19,897 nucleotides of DNA, from NCBI GenBank assembly GCA_002408185.1, contig DHQV01000002.1, positions 68,046 to 87,942 on the forward strand. The letters are read 5' to 3'. A program made the translations under genes and the position numbers. Of this stretch, positions 1 through 7,792 are shown one piece after another. A model generated the notes under the pieces. It was not told where the DNA came from. It worked only from the letters and a program-made list of their open reading frames with translations, and searched no databases. Each line of letters starts with the position of its first letter. Position 1 is the first letter of the stretch. This DNA is from Deltaproteobacteria bacterium UBA5329 (lineage in GTDB: Bacteria; Desulfobacterota; Syntrophorhabdia; Syntrophorhabdales; Syntrophorhabdaceae).

Positions 1-636
1 GTTGGCTCCGCAATGGGATTTTTCACCGCGCCGCGCGCATTCGACCTCTTGAGGAGCCACAAGGTCTCGCTGAGAGATGCGTCGTTTGCCGAGATAGAGG
101 ATATCTTCCGGAAGCTCGAGGCCGATGCTGGACAGATACTGAAGAAAGAGGCAAGCGGCGACGTCATCCGGTTCGAGAGGACGGTCGATATGCGGTTTGT
201 CGGCCAGGGCTCCGAGATGAACATCGGGGTGCCGGACGGAGACTTTACAAAGACAGAGAAAGGCGCGGTCAGGCGCTTCTTCGACACCGCCTATGAGAAG
301 TTATACGGCCGGACATACCCAGACTCGGAGGTCGAGTTCATCAATTTCAAGGTCAGGGCGAGCCTTCCGGAAAAACTGCTGCAGTTGCCGAAGATAGACG
401 GGGCTGGCAAGACCCTCGATAGTGCGGTCAAGGGGGAACGCCTCGCGTATTCCCCGGTGTCAAAAGGCTTTGTCCCATTTACCGTTTACGACCGCTACAG
501 CCTTTATCCGTCGGCCCGGTTTCCCGGTCCTGCAATAATCGAGGAAAAGGAATCGACCCTTATCGTCGGGGAAGGCTCCCACGTCTCAGTGGATGATTAC
601 GGGTTCCTCTGGATAGATATGAAGGAGGTGTTGTGA
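1..636 (+). CDS. HyuA-type hydantoinase/oxoprolinase subunit A, C-terminal part (5' end outside window)
   Basis: The frame is open from base 1 (reads VGSAMGFFTAP...), so the ATG at 13 is internal and only the last 211 residues are present. These match the C-terminal domain of the N-methylhydantoinase A / acetone carboxylase beta / 5-oxoprolinase family: the GSA-G-F---P segment at the start, a VEFINFKVRA strand, and the closing GPAIIEE-ESTLIV...VDDYGFLWID strand pair. The family, with HyuB, hydrolyses cyclic amides (hydantoins, 5-oxoproline) using ATP; the ATPase lobe lies upstream and cannot be seen. The stop codon overlaps the start of the hyuB-like gene (TGATG), so the two subunits are translationally coupled. 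Family assignment is solid; the substrate is unknown. Confidence 0.88.
   Translation, partial: VGSAMGFFTAPRAFDLLRSHKVSLRDASFAEIEDIFRKLEADAGQILKKEASGDVIRFERTVDMRFVGQGSEMNIGVPDGDFTKTEKGAVRRFFDTAYEKLYGRTYPDSEVEFINFKVRASLPEKLLQLPKIDGAGKTLDSAVKGERLAYSPVSKGFVPFTVYDRYSLYPSARFPGPAIIEEKESTLIVGEGSHVSVDDYGFLWIDMKEVL
624..628 (+). promoter_or_regulatory. Ribosome binding site that decides the hyuB-like start
   Basis: GGAGG lies inside the last codons of the hyuA-like gene, 7 bases before ATG 636 and only 4 before GTG 633. The spacing favours ATG 636. Confidence 0.7.
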
Positions 637-2345
637 TGGCACGAGCATTCGACCCTATCACGCTGGAAATATTATGGCGGCGCCTCATATCCATCGTTGA
701 CGAAGCGGACGGCAGCGTTGCGCGGACCGCATTTTCAAGCCTTCTCCGCGATGCCCACGATTATACCTGTATGTTCACCGACCGCTTTGGGCGCGAACTG
801 GCCCAGGGGACTTTCGCCACACCGGGCCAGTCCGGGGCGATGGCGCTCGGGATCAAGAACCTTGTCAAAAAATTCCCGCCGGAATATTACAGTCCGGGGG
901 ACGTGTTCATCACGAACGACCCGTGGGCGCTTGCCGGGCATCTCAACGATGTGTGCGTCATGAGCCCGATCTTTTACAAGGACAAACTGGTGGCATTCAC
1001 CGCCTGCGTCTTTCACCATTCCGATATCGGCGGGCGCGTGGCCTCCGACAACCATGATGTTTTTGAGGAGGGGCTTTTCATACCCCTCGTAAAGCTCTAT
1101 GACAAAGGGGTTTTGAACGAGTCGGTGCTCGACGTTATCCGCTGGAATGTCAGGACACCGGACGAGGTGATCGGTGACATCCGCTCGCAGATCGCGGCGA
1201 ACCATGTGTGCGGTGAAAAGATATGCCAGATGCTTAAGGAGAGCGGCCTCGATAACCTCGACGACCTTGCCGACCAGATCATCGGGCTCACGGAAAAAAG
1301 CATGCGGGAAGAGATTGAAAAAATCCCTGACGGTGTTTATCGCACGCGTGGAATTATCGAGCAGATGAAAGGCAATAATGATATCATTATCGAGGCGAAG
1401 GTAGAGATCAAGGGGAGCGATATTCTCGTCGATCTCGATGGTTCGTCCGGACAGGTGAACTGGGGTGGGAATGTGGTATACAATTTTACTTACGCCTACG
1501 TGTTCATGGCCATCAAGAGTATGTTTGCTCCCGACATACCGAACAACGAAGGATGCGCCCGGCCCATAGTACTGACGGCACCAGAGGGGACCGTGATAAA
1601 CTGCAAGTTCCCCGCGGCCGTGGCGGCCCGGATGGGAGTCGGCCATTTCCTGACAGAGGTCATCTACCGGGCATTGTCCGACGTGCTGCCGGATAAGGTC
1701 ATTGCGGCATCGGGAGGGACGCCGGCGGCAATGAACGTCTTTTACGGAAAGAGAAAGGACGCCCGGCCATGGCATAGCGTCATCATACGGGGTGGCGGTA
1801 TGGGAGCGGGTGCGCGTAATGACGGCAATTACGTATATATCTTCCCGGCCAACGGCGCGAACACCCCGGTGGAGATATTTGAAAGCGATACCCCGCTTAT
1901 TGTCGAAAAGCGCGAGATATTGTCCGATTCGGGCGGTATTGGGAGAATGAAGGGTGGGCTCGGCAAACGTGAGGTCTTCCGGATTCCCGATGACGAGTAT
2001 TCTCCGATGCCTCCTGTCAACTTGGGCATCCAGGCCGGCCGTTACATCTACCCTGCCGAGGGGCTTTTTGGGGGCAAACCGGGTGCAAAGGCACAGTTTC
2101 TCGTAAACGGTGAACCGGGGAACTCATACGGTCTGACGCAACTCAAACCGGGCGATGTTGTCACCATCGATGCCCCGGGCGGAGGCGGTTACGGTGATCC
2201 GTCCGAGCGCGACCCGGCGCTTGTGCTAAATGATGTCATTCAAGGTTATGTGAGCCTCGATAACGCGCGGTCAGACTACAAGGTGGCGATCGATCCGGCG
2301 ACGCTTGAGATCGACGAGGAGGAAACGCGAAACTTGAGACAATGA
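636..2345 (+). CDS. HyuB-type hydantoinase/oxoprolinase subunit B
   Basis: A full-length 569-residue HyuB protein, normal for the family. Recognisable blocks are FDPITLEILWRRL at the N-terminus, NDPW (94-97) followed by GHLND, HHSDIGG (127-133), and the glycine-rich C-terminal PGGGGYGDP near 514-522. HyuA and HyuB together catalyse ATP-dependent opening of a cyclic amide in the cytoplasm. The ATG at 636 is chosen over the GTG at 633 because GGAGG at 624-628 sits 7 bases before it and the ATG overlaps the hyuA stop. The downstream CoA ligase and molybdenum hydroxylase suggest that the substrate is a lactam made by ring hydroxylation, as in anaerobic indoleacetate breakdown in Aromatoleum/Azoarcus. 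That role is inferred. Confidence 0.93.
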   Translation: MARAFDPITLEILWRRLISIVDEADGSVARTAFSSLLRDAHDYTCMFTDRFGRELAQGTFATPGQSGAMALGIKNLVKKFPPEYYSPGDVFITNDPWALAGHLNDVCVMSPIFYKDKLVAFTACVFHHSDIGGRVASDNHDVFEEGLFIPLVKLYDKGVLNESVLDVIRWNVRTPDEVIGDIRSQIAANHVCGEKICQMLKESGLDNLDDLADQIIGLTEKSMREEIEKIPDGVYRTRGIIEQMKGNNDIIIEAKVEIKGSDILVDLDGSSGQVNWGGNVVYNFTYAYVFMAIKSMFAPDIPNNEGCARPIVLTAPEGTVINCKFPAAVAARMGVGHFLTEVIYRALSDVLPDKVIAASGGTPAAMNVFYGKRKDARPWHSVIIRGGGMGAGARNDGNYVYIFPANGANTPVEIFESDTPLIVEKREILSDSGGIGRMKGGLGKREVFRIPDDEYSPMPPVNLGIQAGRYIYPAEGLFGGKPGAKAQFLVNGEPGNSYGLTQLKPGDVVTIDAPGGGGYGDPSERDPALVLNDVIQGYVSLDNARSDYKVAIDPATLEIDEEETRNLRQ

Positions 2346-2383
2346 GAAAAAGTTAAAAATGTCATGATCAGGAGGAGGTCATC

Positions 2384-3691
2384 ATGGAACGGCCATTTGA
2401 CAGCAAGGTGAGATCTGAAAAGGAACTGAAACAACTCCAACTCAACGGGCTTAAATGGACAGTCGAACACGCATACAACGGCTCCGAGCATTATCGCAGA
2501 AAACTCGAGGAGGCCGGTATTACACCTGACGCAATAAAATCCCTTTCCGACATACATAAACTGCCTTTTACAACGAGCAAGGACCTTCAGGAAGGATATC
2601 CTTTTCCCTTGAGGAGCGCGCCCTTCGAAAAGGTCGTCCGTATCCACGCATCGAGCGGAACGACGGGAAAACGCAAGGTGCTCTGCTATACGGCAAATGA
2701 TATAGAGGATTGGGCCAATATGTTCGCCCGGTGTTACTCTTACGCGGATTGCACCCCTGAAGACAGGGTGCAGATCGCAGTCGGATACGGTGTCTGGACC
2801 GCAGGCTGGGGATTCCAGAACGGCTGCGAGCGCTTCGGGGCAATGTCCATCCCGATCGGCCCCGGCAATACCGACATGCAGTGCCAGTTCCTGGAGGATT
2901 TCGGCACAACCGTCATGACCTGCACGGCGTCGATGGGGCTTCTTATGGCCGAGCTAATAGAGGAGCGCGGGCTGCGCGGAAAGATCTCCCTTAACAAAAT
3001 GATCTTCGGTTCGGAGCGGGCAAGCGATGCCATGCGACAGAGGATATCCGAATTATCGGGTGTGGCGTATGACCAGCTTTATGATATCCCCGGAATGACG
3101 GAACTCTATGGCCCGGGTACGGGACTCGACTGCAGGTACCACACCGGAATTCATTATTGGGCCGACTATTACATTCTCGAGATCCTCCATCCGGAAACAC
3201 TTAAGCCCGTCCCCGACGGAGAGGTCGGTGAAATGGTCGTGACGACGCTGCGCAAGGAGGGGGTCCCGCTCATCCGCTACCGTACGCGCGACCTGACAAG
3301 GATTATGACGGACGAATGCCCCTGCGGGAGCATGATGCCGCGCCACGACAGGATACTCGGCCGCAGTGATGATATGTTCATTTTCCGGGCCGTCAATATC
3401 TATCCGAGTCATATCGACCAGATATTGTCGCATATGAAAGACGTCGGAAGTGAATACCAGGTCCGCCTTTACAGAAAGGAAAAAGGCGGAAAAGACCATA
3501 TGACGGTAAGGGTGGAACGTGCGCAGGGATTGAGTAGGTCGCACGATGCCGACAAACATATTCGCAAAGCTATCGAAAAAGAGATCAAAAAGCAGATCCT
3601 TGTGAGCTGCGACGTGGAGGTCGAGGATTACGGGTCGCTTCCGCGGTCGGAACGCAAGACAAAACGCGTATTCGACGAGAGAGATACATAG
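2384..3691 (+). CDS. Phenylacetate-CoA ligase-like AMP-forming acyl/aryl-CoA ligase (PaaK family)
   Basis: 435 residues, the length of PaaK proteins. The nucleotide-binding loop SSGTTGK is at 90-96, the adenylate motif YDIPGMTELYG at 233-243, RYRTRDL at 298-304, the CPCG turn at 312-315, the hinge GRSDDM at 326-331, and the C-terminal SLPRSERKTKRV at 418-429 carries the lysine-rich tail typical of the family. Such enzymes convert an aryl or heteroaryl carboxylate, CoA and ATP into the CoA thioester plus AMP and pyrophosphate. AGGAGG a few bases upstream supports the ATG at 2384. The gene is 38 bases after hyuB, so the carboxylate released by the amidohydrolase, or an aromatic acid, is the likely substrate. 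Substrate specificity cannot be read from the sequence. Confidence 0.92.
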   Translation: MERPFDSKVRSEKELKQLQLNGLKWTVEHAYNGSEHYRRKLEEAGITPDAIKSLSDIHKLPFTTSKDLQEGYPFPLRSAPFEKVVRIHASSGTTGKRKVLCYTANDIEDWANMFARCYSYADCTPEDRVQIAVGYGVWTAGWGFQNGCERFGAMSIPIGPGNTDMQCQFLEDFGTTVMTCTASMGLLMAELIEERGLRGKISLNKMIFGSERASDAMRQRISELSGVAYDQLYDIPGMTELYGPGTGLDCRYHTGIHYWADYYILEILHPETLKPVPDGEVGEMVVTTLRKEGVPLIRYRTRDLTRIMTDECPCGSMMPRHDRILGRSDDMFIFRAVNIYPSHIDQILSHMKDVGSEYQVRLYRKEKGGKDHMTVRVERAQGLSRSHDADKHIRKAIEKEIKKQILVSCDVEVEDYGSLPRSERKTKRVFDERDT

Positions 3692-3717
3692 GTCCTCAAA
3701 TTTTTGGGGATCACAAC

Positions 3718-3723
3718 AGGAGG
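3718..3723 (+). promoter_or_regulatory. Ribosome binding site that decides the FAD-subunit start
   Basis: AGGAGG is 4 bases before ATG 3728. It lies downstream of the alternative TTG at 3704, so the shorter protein, which begins MGSFEYYKPE like its homologues, is preferred. Confidence 0.7.
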
Positions 3724-3727
3724 GGTT

Positions 3728-4705
3728 ATGGGGAGCTTCGAGTATTACAAGCCCGAAAGCATTGCTGAAGCTATGGCCTTGATGGAGGAGTCCGGCGGAA
3801 AAGGGGTATATATCGCCGGCGGCACGGATGTTATGGTCCTCATCCGGCAGAGGAAACTTTCTCCCGGGTGCCTTATCTCGCTGCGCAACATTGGAGACCT
3901 TGCCTATCTCGATACATCGTCCGGCCTTGCCATTGGAAGCGGAGTTACACATAACGCAATAGCGAAGAATGACATCATACAGACAAAGTACACCGCGCTC
4001 GCGGATGCGACAAGCAAGGTCGGGTCCCTGCAGATCCGCAATATCGCGACCATGGGCGGAAATATCTGCAACGCCGCACCGTCTGCGGACACCGCGTGTC
4101 CGCTCCTTGTCCTCGATGCACGTGTTGTCATGGCGGGAAAGAACGGTGAGCGTTCGGTGCCGATCGATGAATTTTTCCTTGGTCCCAACAGGGTAGCACT
4201 TCGACCGGGGGAGATTGTAAAGGGATTCGAGATGCCCGCCTTTAACGAGAGAACGGGGTCCGCGTACATCAAGCATACGCGGCGCCAGGCGATGGACCTT
4301 CCGATGCTCGGCGTTGCGGCCCGTGTGACCATCAGGATCGACGGAGATCAGATCGGTTGCAGGGATGCTCTCTGCGGCATCGAGAATATTTCCGACATCC
4401 TCAAAAGATTTGAAGACGAGAAGCTTGTCTGCGAGGACGTTCGCATAGCGATGGGCGTCGTTGCCCCGCGTCCCATGCGTGCGAAGAAGGCTGAAGGAGC
4501 ACTCAAAGGCAGGGTTATCTCGGAGGTTCTCCTTCAAGAGATCGGCGAGATAGCCGCCTCGGAATGCCAGCCCCGCGACAGCATACGCGGTGAGGCGTGG
4601 TATCGTAGGGACATGGTAAAAGTGCTGACGAAGCGCGCGATATTGAGAGTGGTTGACCGCATTATCAGGCCCGATGACACGATCTGGCCGGAAAGACTGT
4701 GGTAA
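3728..4705 (+). CDS. FAD-binding (medium) subunit of a molybdenum hydroxylase, CoxM/XdhB type
   Basis: 325 residues with the family's FAD motifs AGGTD (30-34) and TMGGN (108-112), the latter followed by CNAAPSADTACPLLVLDA, and the C-terminal CO dehydrogenase flavoprotein domain (DVRIAMGVVAPRPMRAKKAE). It passes electrons between the [2Fe-2S] subunit and an outside acceptor. It lacks the four-cysteine insertion of 4-hydroxybenzoyl-CoA reductase, unlike the later paralogue at 12516. The start is ATG 3728, with AGGAGG 4 bases upstream; an in-frame TTG at 3704 has no suitable site. Oddity: about 24 extra residues (roughly 211-234, with Cys211 and Cys216, Cys235 following) appear between the usual strand and the CEDVRIAMG strand. 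The [2Fe-2S] subunit begins 10 bases downstream. Confidence 0.93.
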   Translation: MGSFEYYKPESIAEAMALMEESGGKGVYIAGGTDVMVLIRQRKLSPGCLISLRNIGDLAYLDTSSGLAIGSGVTHNAIAKNDIIQTKYTALADATSKVGSLQIRNIATMGGNICNAAPSADTACPLLVLDARVVMAGKNGERSVPIDEFFLGPNRVALRPGEIVKGFEMPAFNERTGSAYIKHTRRQAMDLPMLGVAARVTIRIDGDQIGCRDALCGIENISDILKRFEDEKLVCEDVRIAMGVVAPRPMRAKKAEGALKGRVISEVLLQEIGEIAASECQPRDSIRGEAWYRRDMVKVLTKRAILRVVDRIIRPDDTIWPERLW

Positions 4706-4715
4706 GGAGGGGAAA

Positions 4716-5183
4716 ATGAAAAAAGAGATCACCTTCATTGTGAACAATGAGAAGATAGCTATTGAAGCCGATCCCAAATGGACCCTTCTTTACGTTCTGC
4801 GGGAGGTCCTCGAGATGACCGGCACCAAGGAAGGCTGTGGGTATGGGGAATGCGGCGCATGTACGGTCATAATCGACGGCCAGGCGGTCAATTCCTGCCT
4901 GTATCCCGTGATGGAGGCAGAAGGAAGAAATATCCTTACGATCGAAGGTCTTATGACGAAGGATGGGGAACTTGACCCGATCCAGAAGGCATTCGTGGAT
5001 GAAGGAGCGGTGCAGTGCGGTTTCTGCATCCCCGGCATGATCATGTCGGCAAAGGCCCTTCTCGACCGGAAGCCGAAACCGACGGAAGATGAGATCAAGG
5101 AGAGCATAGAGGGCAACCTCTGCAGATGCACGGGTTACGTAAAGATCACCGATGCCATAAGATCCGCTGCCGGGGGGAGGTGA
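4716..5183 (+). CDS. 2x[2Fe-2S] (small) subunit of a molybdenum hydroxylase, CoxS/XdhC type
   Basis: 155 residues with both iron-sulfur domains of the family. The N-terminal plant-type ferredoxin cluster uses Cys41, 46, 49 and 61 (CGYGECGACT...SC), and the C-terminal four-helix cluster uses Cys101, 104, 136 and 138 (QCGFC...NLCRCTGY). It carries electrons between the molybdenum centre and the FAD subunit. ATG 4716 is the start: AAGGAGG (4704-4710) lies 5 bases before it, and the protein then opens at MKKEITFIVN as homologues do; the in-frame extension back to 4653 would overlap the FAD-subunit gene. It belongs with the genes on either side, only 10 and 2 bases away. Confidence 0.96.
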   Translation: MKKEITFIVNNEKIAIEADPKWTLLYVLREVLEMTGTKEGCGYGECGACTVIIDGQAVNSCLYPVMEAEGRNILTIEGLMTKDGELDPIQKAFVDEGAVQCGFCIPGMIMSAKALLDRKPKPTEDEIKESIEGNLCRCTGYVKITDAIRSAAGGR

Positions 5184-5185
5184 CC

Positions 5186-7312
5186 ATGGACGGACTGAAA
5201 TTTGTTGGAAAAAGAATACCCAAAAAAGATGCGCCCTTGAAGGCGACGGGCGAGGCGATCTATATCCAGGACCTTAAGCTTCCCGGCATGCTGCACGGTA
5301 AGATCCTTTACAGCAAGTACCCTCATGCCAGGATACTCAAGCTGGACACTTCGAGGGCAGCCGCACTGCCGGGCGTGAAAGCCGTTCTTACCGGCGCTGA
5401 CGTTCCTAACAATTTCAAGTTCGGTTTCATGAAAGACAACCCGCCCCTGAAATCGGGCAAGGTGTTGTCGACGCGAGATGAGATCGCCGCCGTGGCAGCG
5501 ATAAGTCAGGAGGTCGCCGAAGAGGCCATTGACCTTATCGACGTCGAATATGAGGAATTACCGGGGATCTTCGACCCCCTGGAGGCAATGCAGGAAGGGG
5601 CCTCGCTGATCCACGAAGAATTAAAATCGAATGTCCTCAAGCTTCCCTGGAAGTTTGTCCATGGGGATGTCGAGGCTTCAAGGAAGGACTCCGCGTTTAT
5701 TGCAGAGGATTCATTCACGACACAGTGGGTGACACACTGCTGTCTCGGCACGAGCGGTTGTGTCGCATCGTTCGATGTGGGGAACAACCTCACGATGTAC
5801 TCGAACACGCAGATCCCGTCGCTCGCCCAGAATGATTTCCTCGAGGCGCTTAAGGCATTCGGATTGAAGAACAGGCGGGTAAGGATCGTACAGACCACCA
5901 TCGGCGGCGGGTTCGGGAGCAAGCTCGATACCTATGCCTATGAATACATTGCAATTCTTCTTGCACTTAAGACGAGGCGGCCCGTCAAGCTGGTCTTCTC
6001 GCGCGAGGAGGAATTCCTCGCAACATCCCCCCGTCAGCCGACGATCACAAAGATATCGCAGGGATGCGACAAAGACGGGAAACTCACATTCCGCGAGATC
6101 GAGATGGTGCTCGACAACGGCGCCTATACGTCGTGGGGCGCAACCACTCCGTCCGTCATGATGGTGCCCATCTCGTCCCTGTACAAGGTCCCCAACGTCA
6201 AGTACACCGCAAAATGTGTGTACACGAACAACACGTACAGCCAGGCGTTCAGGGGGTACGGGAACCCACAGGCAACGTTTGCCATAGAGTCATGTCTCGA
6301 CCAGCTTGCGGAAAAGGCCGGTGTCGATCCGGTCGAGATCAGGCGGATCAATGCAAATGAACCAGGGGAGGTGACCCCGCAGAATTTCCGCATCACCTCG
6401 TGCGGGATGAAGGAATGCATAGATGAGGTCGTAAAAAGGCTCGACTGGAAAAATAAGTGCGGCAGGGGGGACGGTAGGGGCGTAGGAATGGCATCGCTCA
6501 TACACGTCGGCGGTGCTGCGCGCGTGTATAAATCCGACGGCTGCGGGACCATCATCAAGGTCGACGATAACGGCAAGGTCGACGTCATAACCGGGTCGTC
6601 CGAGATCGGGCAGGGATCGGACACCATCATTGCCCAGATAGTCGCGGAGGTGCTCGGTGTCAGCATCGATGATATCAATGTCATCAACAACGATACCGAT
6701 GTATGTCCGTGGGATGTCGGCGTCCATGCCAGCAGGACGACATTCGTGGCAGGGAATTCGGCACTCGGGGCGGCGCAAAAGATAAAGGCACAGATCATGG
6801 ATATAGCCGCGAAGACCTTAAGTGAACCGGTCGATGCGCTCGATATGAAAGACGGGGTCATTTTCTCCCGGAACGACAAAGAGAAGAACATCCCCTTGGG
6901 AAAGGTCCTTCGCAAGGCCCATTACACCCTTGGCGGCAGGATGCTCGTGGCGGAGAATTTCTACGACCCGCCGAACGAGAATTTCGACCAGACCTTCAGG
7001 GGCAACCTGTCCGTTGCATATGCCTACGGCGCCCACGGTGTCGAGGTCGAGGTTGACAGGGAGACGGGCCAGGTAAAGATCCTGAATTATGTTGCCGCTC
7101 ACGATGTTGGCAAGGCTATCAACCCGATGCTCCTCGAAGGGCAGATCTATGGCGGTGGTCTGCAGGGCATCGGCGAGCCGGGCCTTGTTCCGACTGCCCC
7201 TGCCATAGCGAATGCCGTCTATGACGCGGTCGGGGTGAGGATAAAGGACCTGCCCATTACACCGGAAAAGGTTCTGCGGGCCCTCAAGGAAAAAGCGGGG
7301 CAAAAGACTTGA
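5186..7312 (+). CDS. Molybdopterin-binding (large) subunit of a molybdenum hydroxylase, with an apparent internal deletion
   Basis: 708 residues of the xanthine dehydrogenase / CO dehydrogenase large-subunit family, which hydroxylates carbon next to nitrogen or oxidises aldehydes using water. Visible motifs: TGEAIYIQDL (21-30), TIGGGFGSKLD (238-248), AFRGYGNPQ (354-362), SSEIGQGSDT (471-480, with the cofactor-binding Gln), and GIGEPGLVPTAPAIANAV (661-678) holding the catalytic Glu at 664. The protein is about 50 residues shorter than its paralogue at 10240. The shortage falls at one point: GGGLQ (656-660), which normally begins a long stretch including NPN-L-Y--P, DMPEI and GPFGAK, runs straight into GIGEPGL. 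Reading is in frame. The start is ATG 5186, 3 bases after the small-subunit stop. The family is certain; intact activity is doubtful. Confidence 0.92.
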   Translation: MDGLKFVGKRIPKKDAPLKATGEAIYIQDLKLPGMLHGKILYSKYPHARILKLDTSRAAALPGVKAVLTGADVPNNFKFGFMKDNPPLKSGKVLSTRDEIAAVAAISQEVAEEAIDLIDVEYEELPGIFDPLEAMQEGASLIHEELKSNVLKLPWKFVHGDVEASRKDSAFIAEDSFTTQWVTHCCLGTSGCVASFDVGNNLTMYSNTQIPSLAQNDFLEALKAFGLKNRRVRIVQTTIGGGFGSKLDTYAYEYIAILLALKTRRPVKLVFSREEEFLATSPRQPTITKISQGCDKDGKLTFREIEMVLDNGAYTSWGATTPSVMMVPISSLYKVPNVKYTAKCVYTNNTYSQAFRGYGNPQATFAIESCLDQLAEKAGVDPVEIRRINANEPGEVTPQNFRITSCGMKECIDEVVKRLDWKNKCGRGDGRGVGMASLIHVGGAARVYKSDGCGTIIKVDDNGKVDVITGSSEIGQGSDTIIAQIVAEVLGVSIDDINVINNDTDVCPWDVGVHASRTTFVAGNSALGAAQKIKAQIMDIAAKTLSEPVDALDMKDGVIFSRNDKEKNIPLGKVLRKAHYTLGGRMLVAENFYDPPNENFDQTFRGNLSVAYAYGAHGVEVEVDRETGQVKILNYVAAHDVGKAINPMLLEGQIYGGGLQGIGEPGLVPTAPAIANAVYDAVGVRIKDLPITPEKVLRALKEKAGQKT

Positions 7313-7325
7313 AAAGGGAGGACCC

Positions 7326-7745
7326 ATGAAGATTGAAAAGATCGACCATATATGTTTTGCGGTCAAGGACCTCGAAAAGACAAAGCGCCTGTACCGTGAA
7401 GATTTCGGGCTCATTCCCTCGTGTGAATATATCGCCGAGTCGGAAATGATAAAGGTATCGAGGTACTACATCGGCGAGGTTGCGGTCGAGTTCATGGAGT
7501 CAACGTCTCCCGAGGGAGAGGTTGCCAGGTTCATAGAAAAACGGGGGGAAGGGGTCTTTCTTATCTCCTACAAGGTTGACGACCTGGAGAACGCGATGAA
7601 GGAGCTCGAATCCAAAAACGTCGACCTTATCGATAAGGAGCCGCGAGAGCTGTTCGGAACACGGTATGCGTTCGTTCATCATCCGAACAAACTGCACGGG
7701 GTGTTGACGGAATTGTTGGAAGGGGAATTCGATATAAATAAATAA
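7326..7745 (+). CDS. VOC (glyoxalase/methylmalonyl-CoA epimerase-like) protein
   Basis: 139 residues with the paired beta-alpha-beta-beta-beta modules of the VOC superfamily. The best resemblance is to methylmalonyl-CoA epimerase: KIDHICFAV (5-13, metal-ligand type His8), SPEGEVARFIEKRGEG (61-76), YKVDDLENAM (82-91) and GVLTELLE (125-132, ligand-type Glu129). The epimerase uses a divalent metal to invert an acyl-CoA stereocentre. Here the usual GLHHIAF segment reads GVFLISY, so a conserved ligand histidine is replaced by Phe78/Leu79. It may therefore bind metal differently or have another activity on an acyl-CoA or related intermediate. GGGAGG (7316-7321) supports the ATG at 7326; the upstream molybdopterin subunit ends 13 bases before. 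No mutase gene is in view. Confidence 0.85.
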   Translation: MKIEKIDHICFAVKDLEKTKRLYREDFGLIPSCEYIAESEMIKVSRYYIGEVAVEFMESTSPEGEVARFIEKRGEGVFLISYKVDDLENAMKELESKNVDLIDKEPRELFGTRYAFVHHPNKLHGVLTELLEGEFDINK

Positions 7746-7792
7746 CGGCTAACGGTGAAAGTCGAAGGGCGTCAATATATGAAGGAGGGAGA

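Noticed and set aside
735..1775. 346-codon minus-strand open frame inside the hyuB-like gene
   Set aside because: A shadow of a clear HyuB protein; no motif and no ribosome site of note.
4653..4715. N-terminal extension of the [2Fe-2S] subunit back to 4653
   Set aside because: It would overlap the FAD-subunit gene and ignore the AAGGAGG site before ATG 4716; homologues start at the shorter position.
3053..4777. 574-codon open frame on the minus strand across the CoA ligase and FAD-subunit genes
   Set aside because: It lies antisense to two well-supported genes, shows no recognisable domain, and arises from the codon bias of the + strand genes.
5126..5185. N-terminal extension of the first molybdopterin subunit back to 5126
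   Set aside because: It would lie inside the [2Fe-2S] subunit gene; GGGGGGAGG before ATG 5186 and the usual MDGLKFVGKR-type start support the shorter form.
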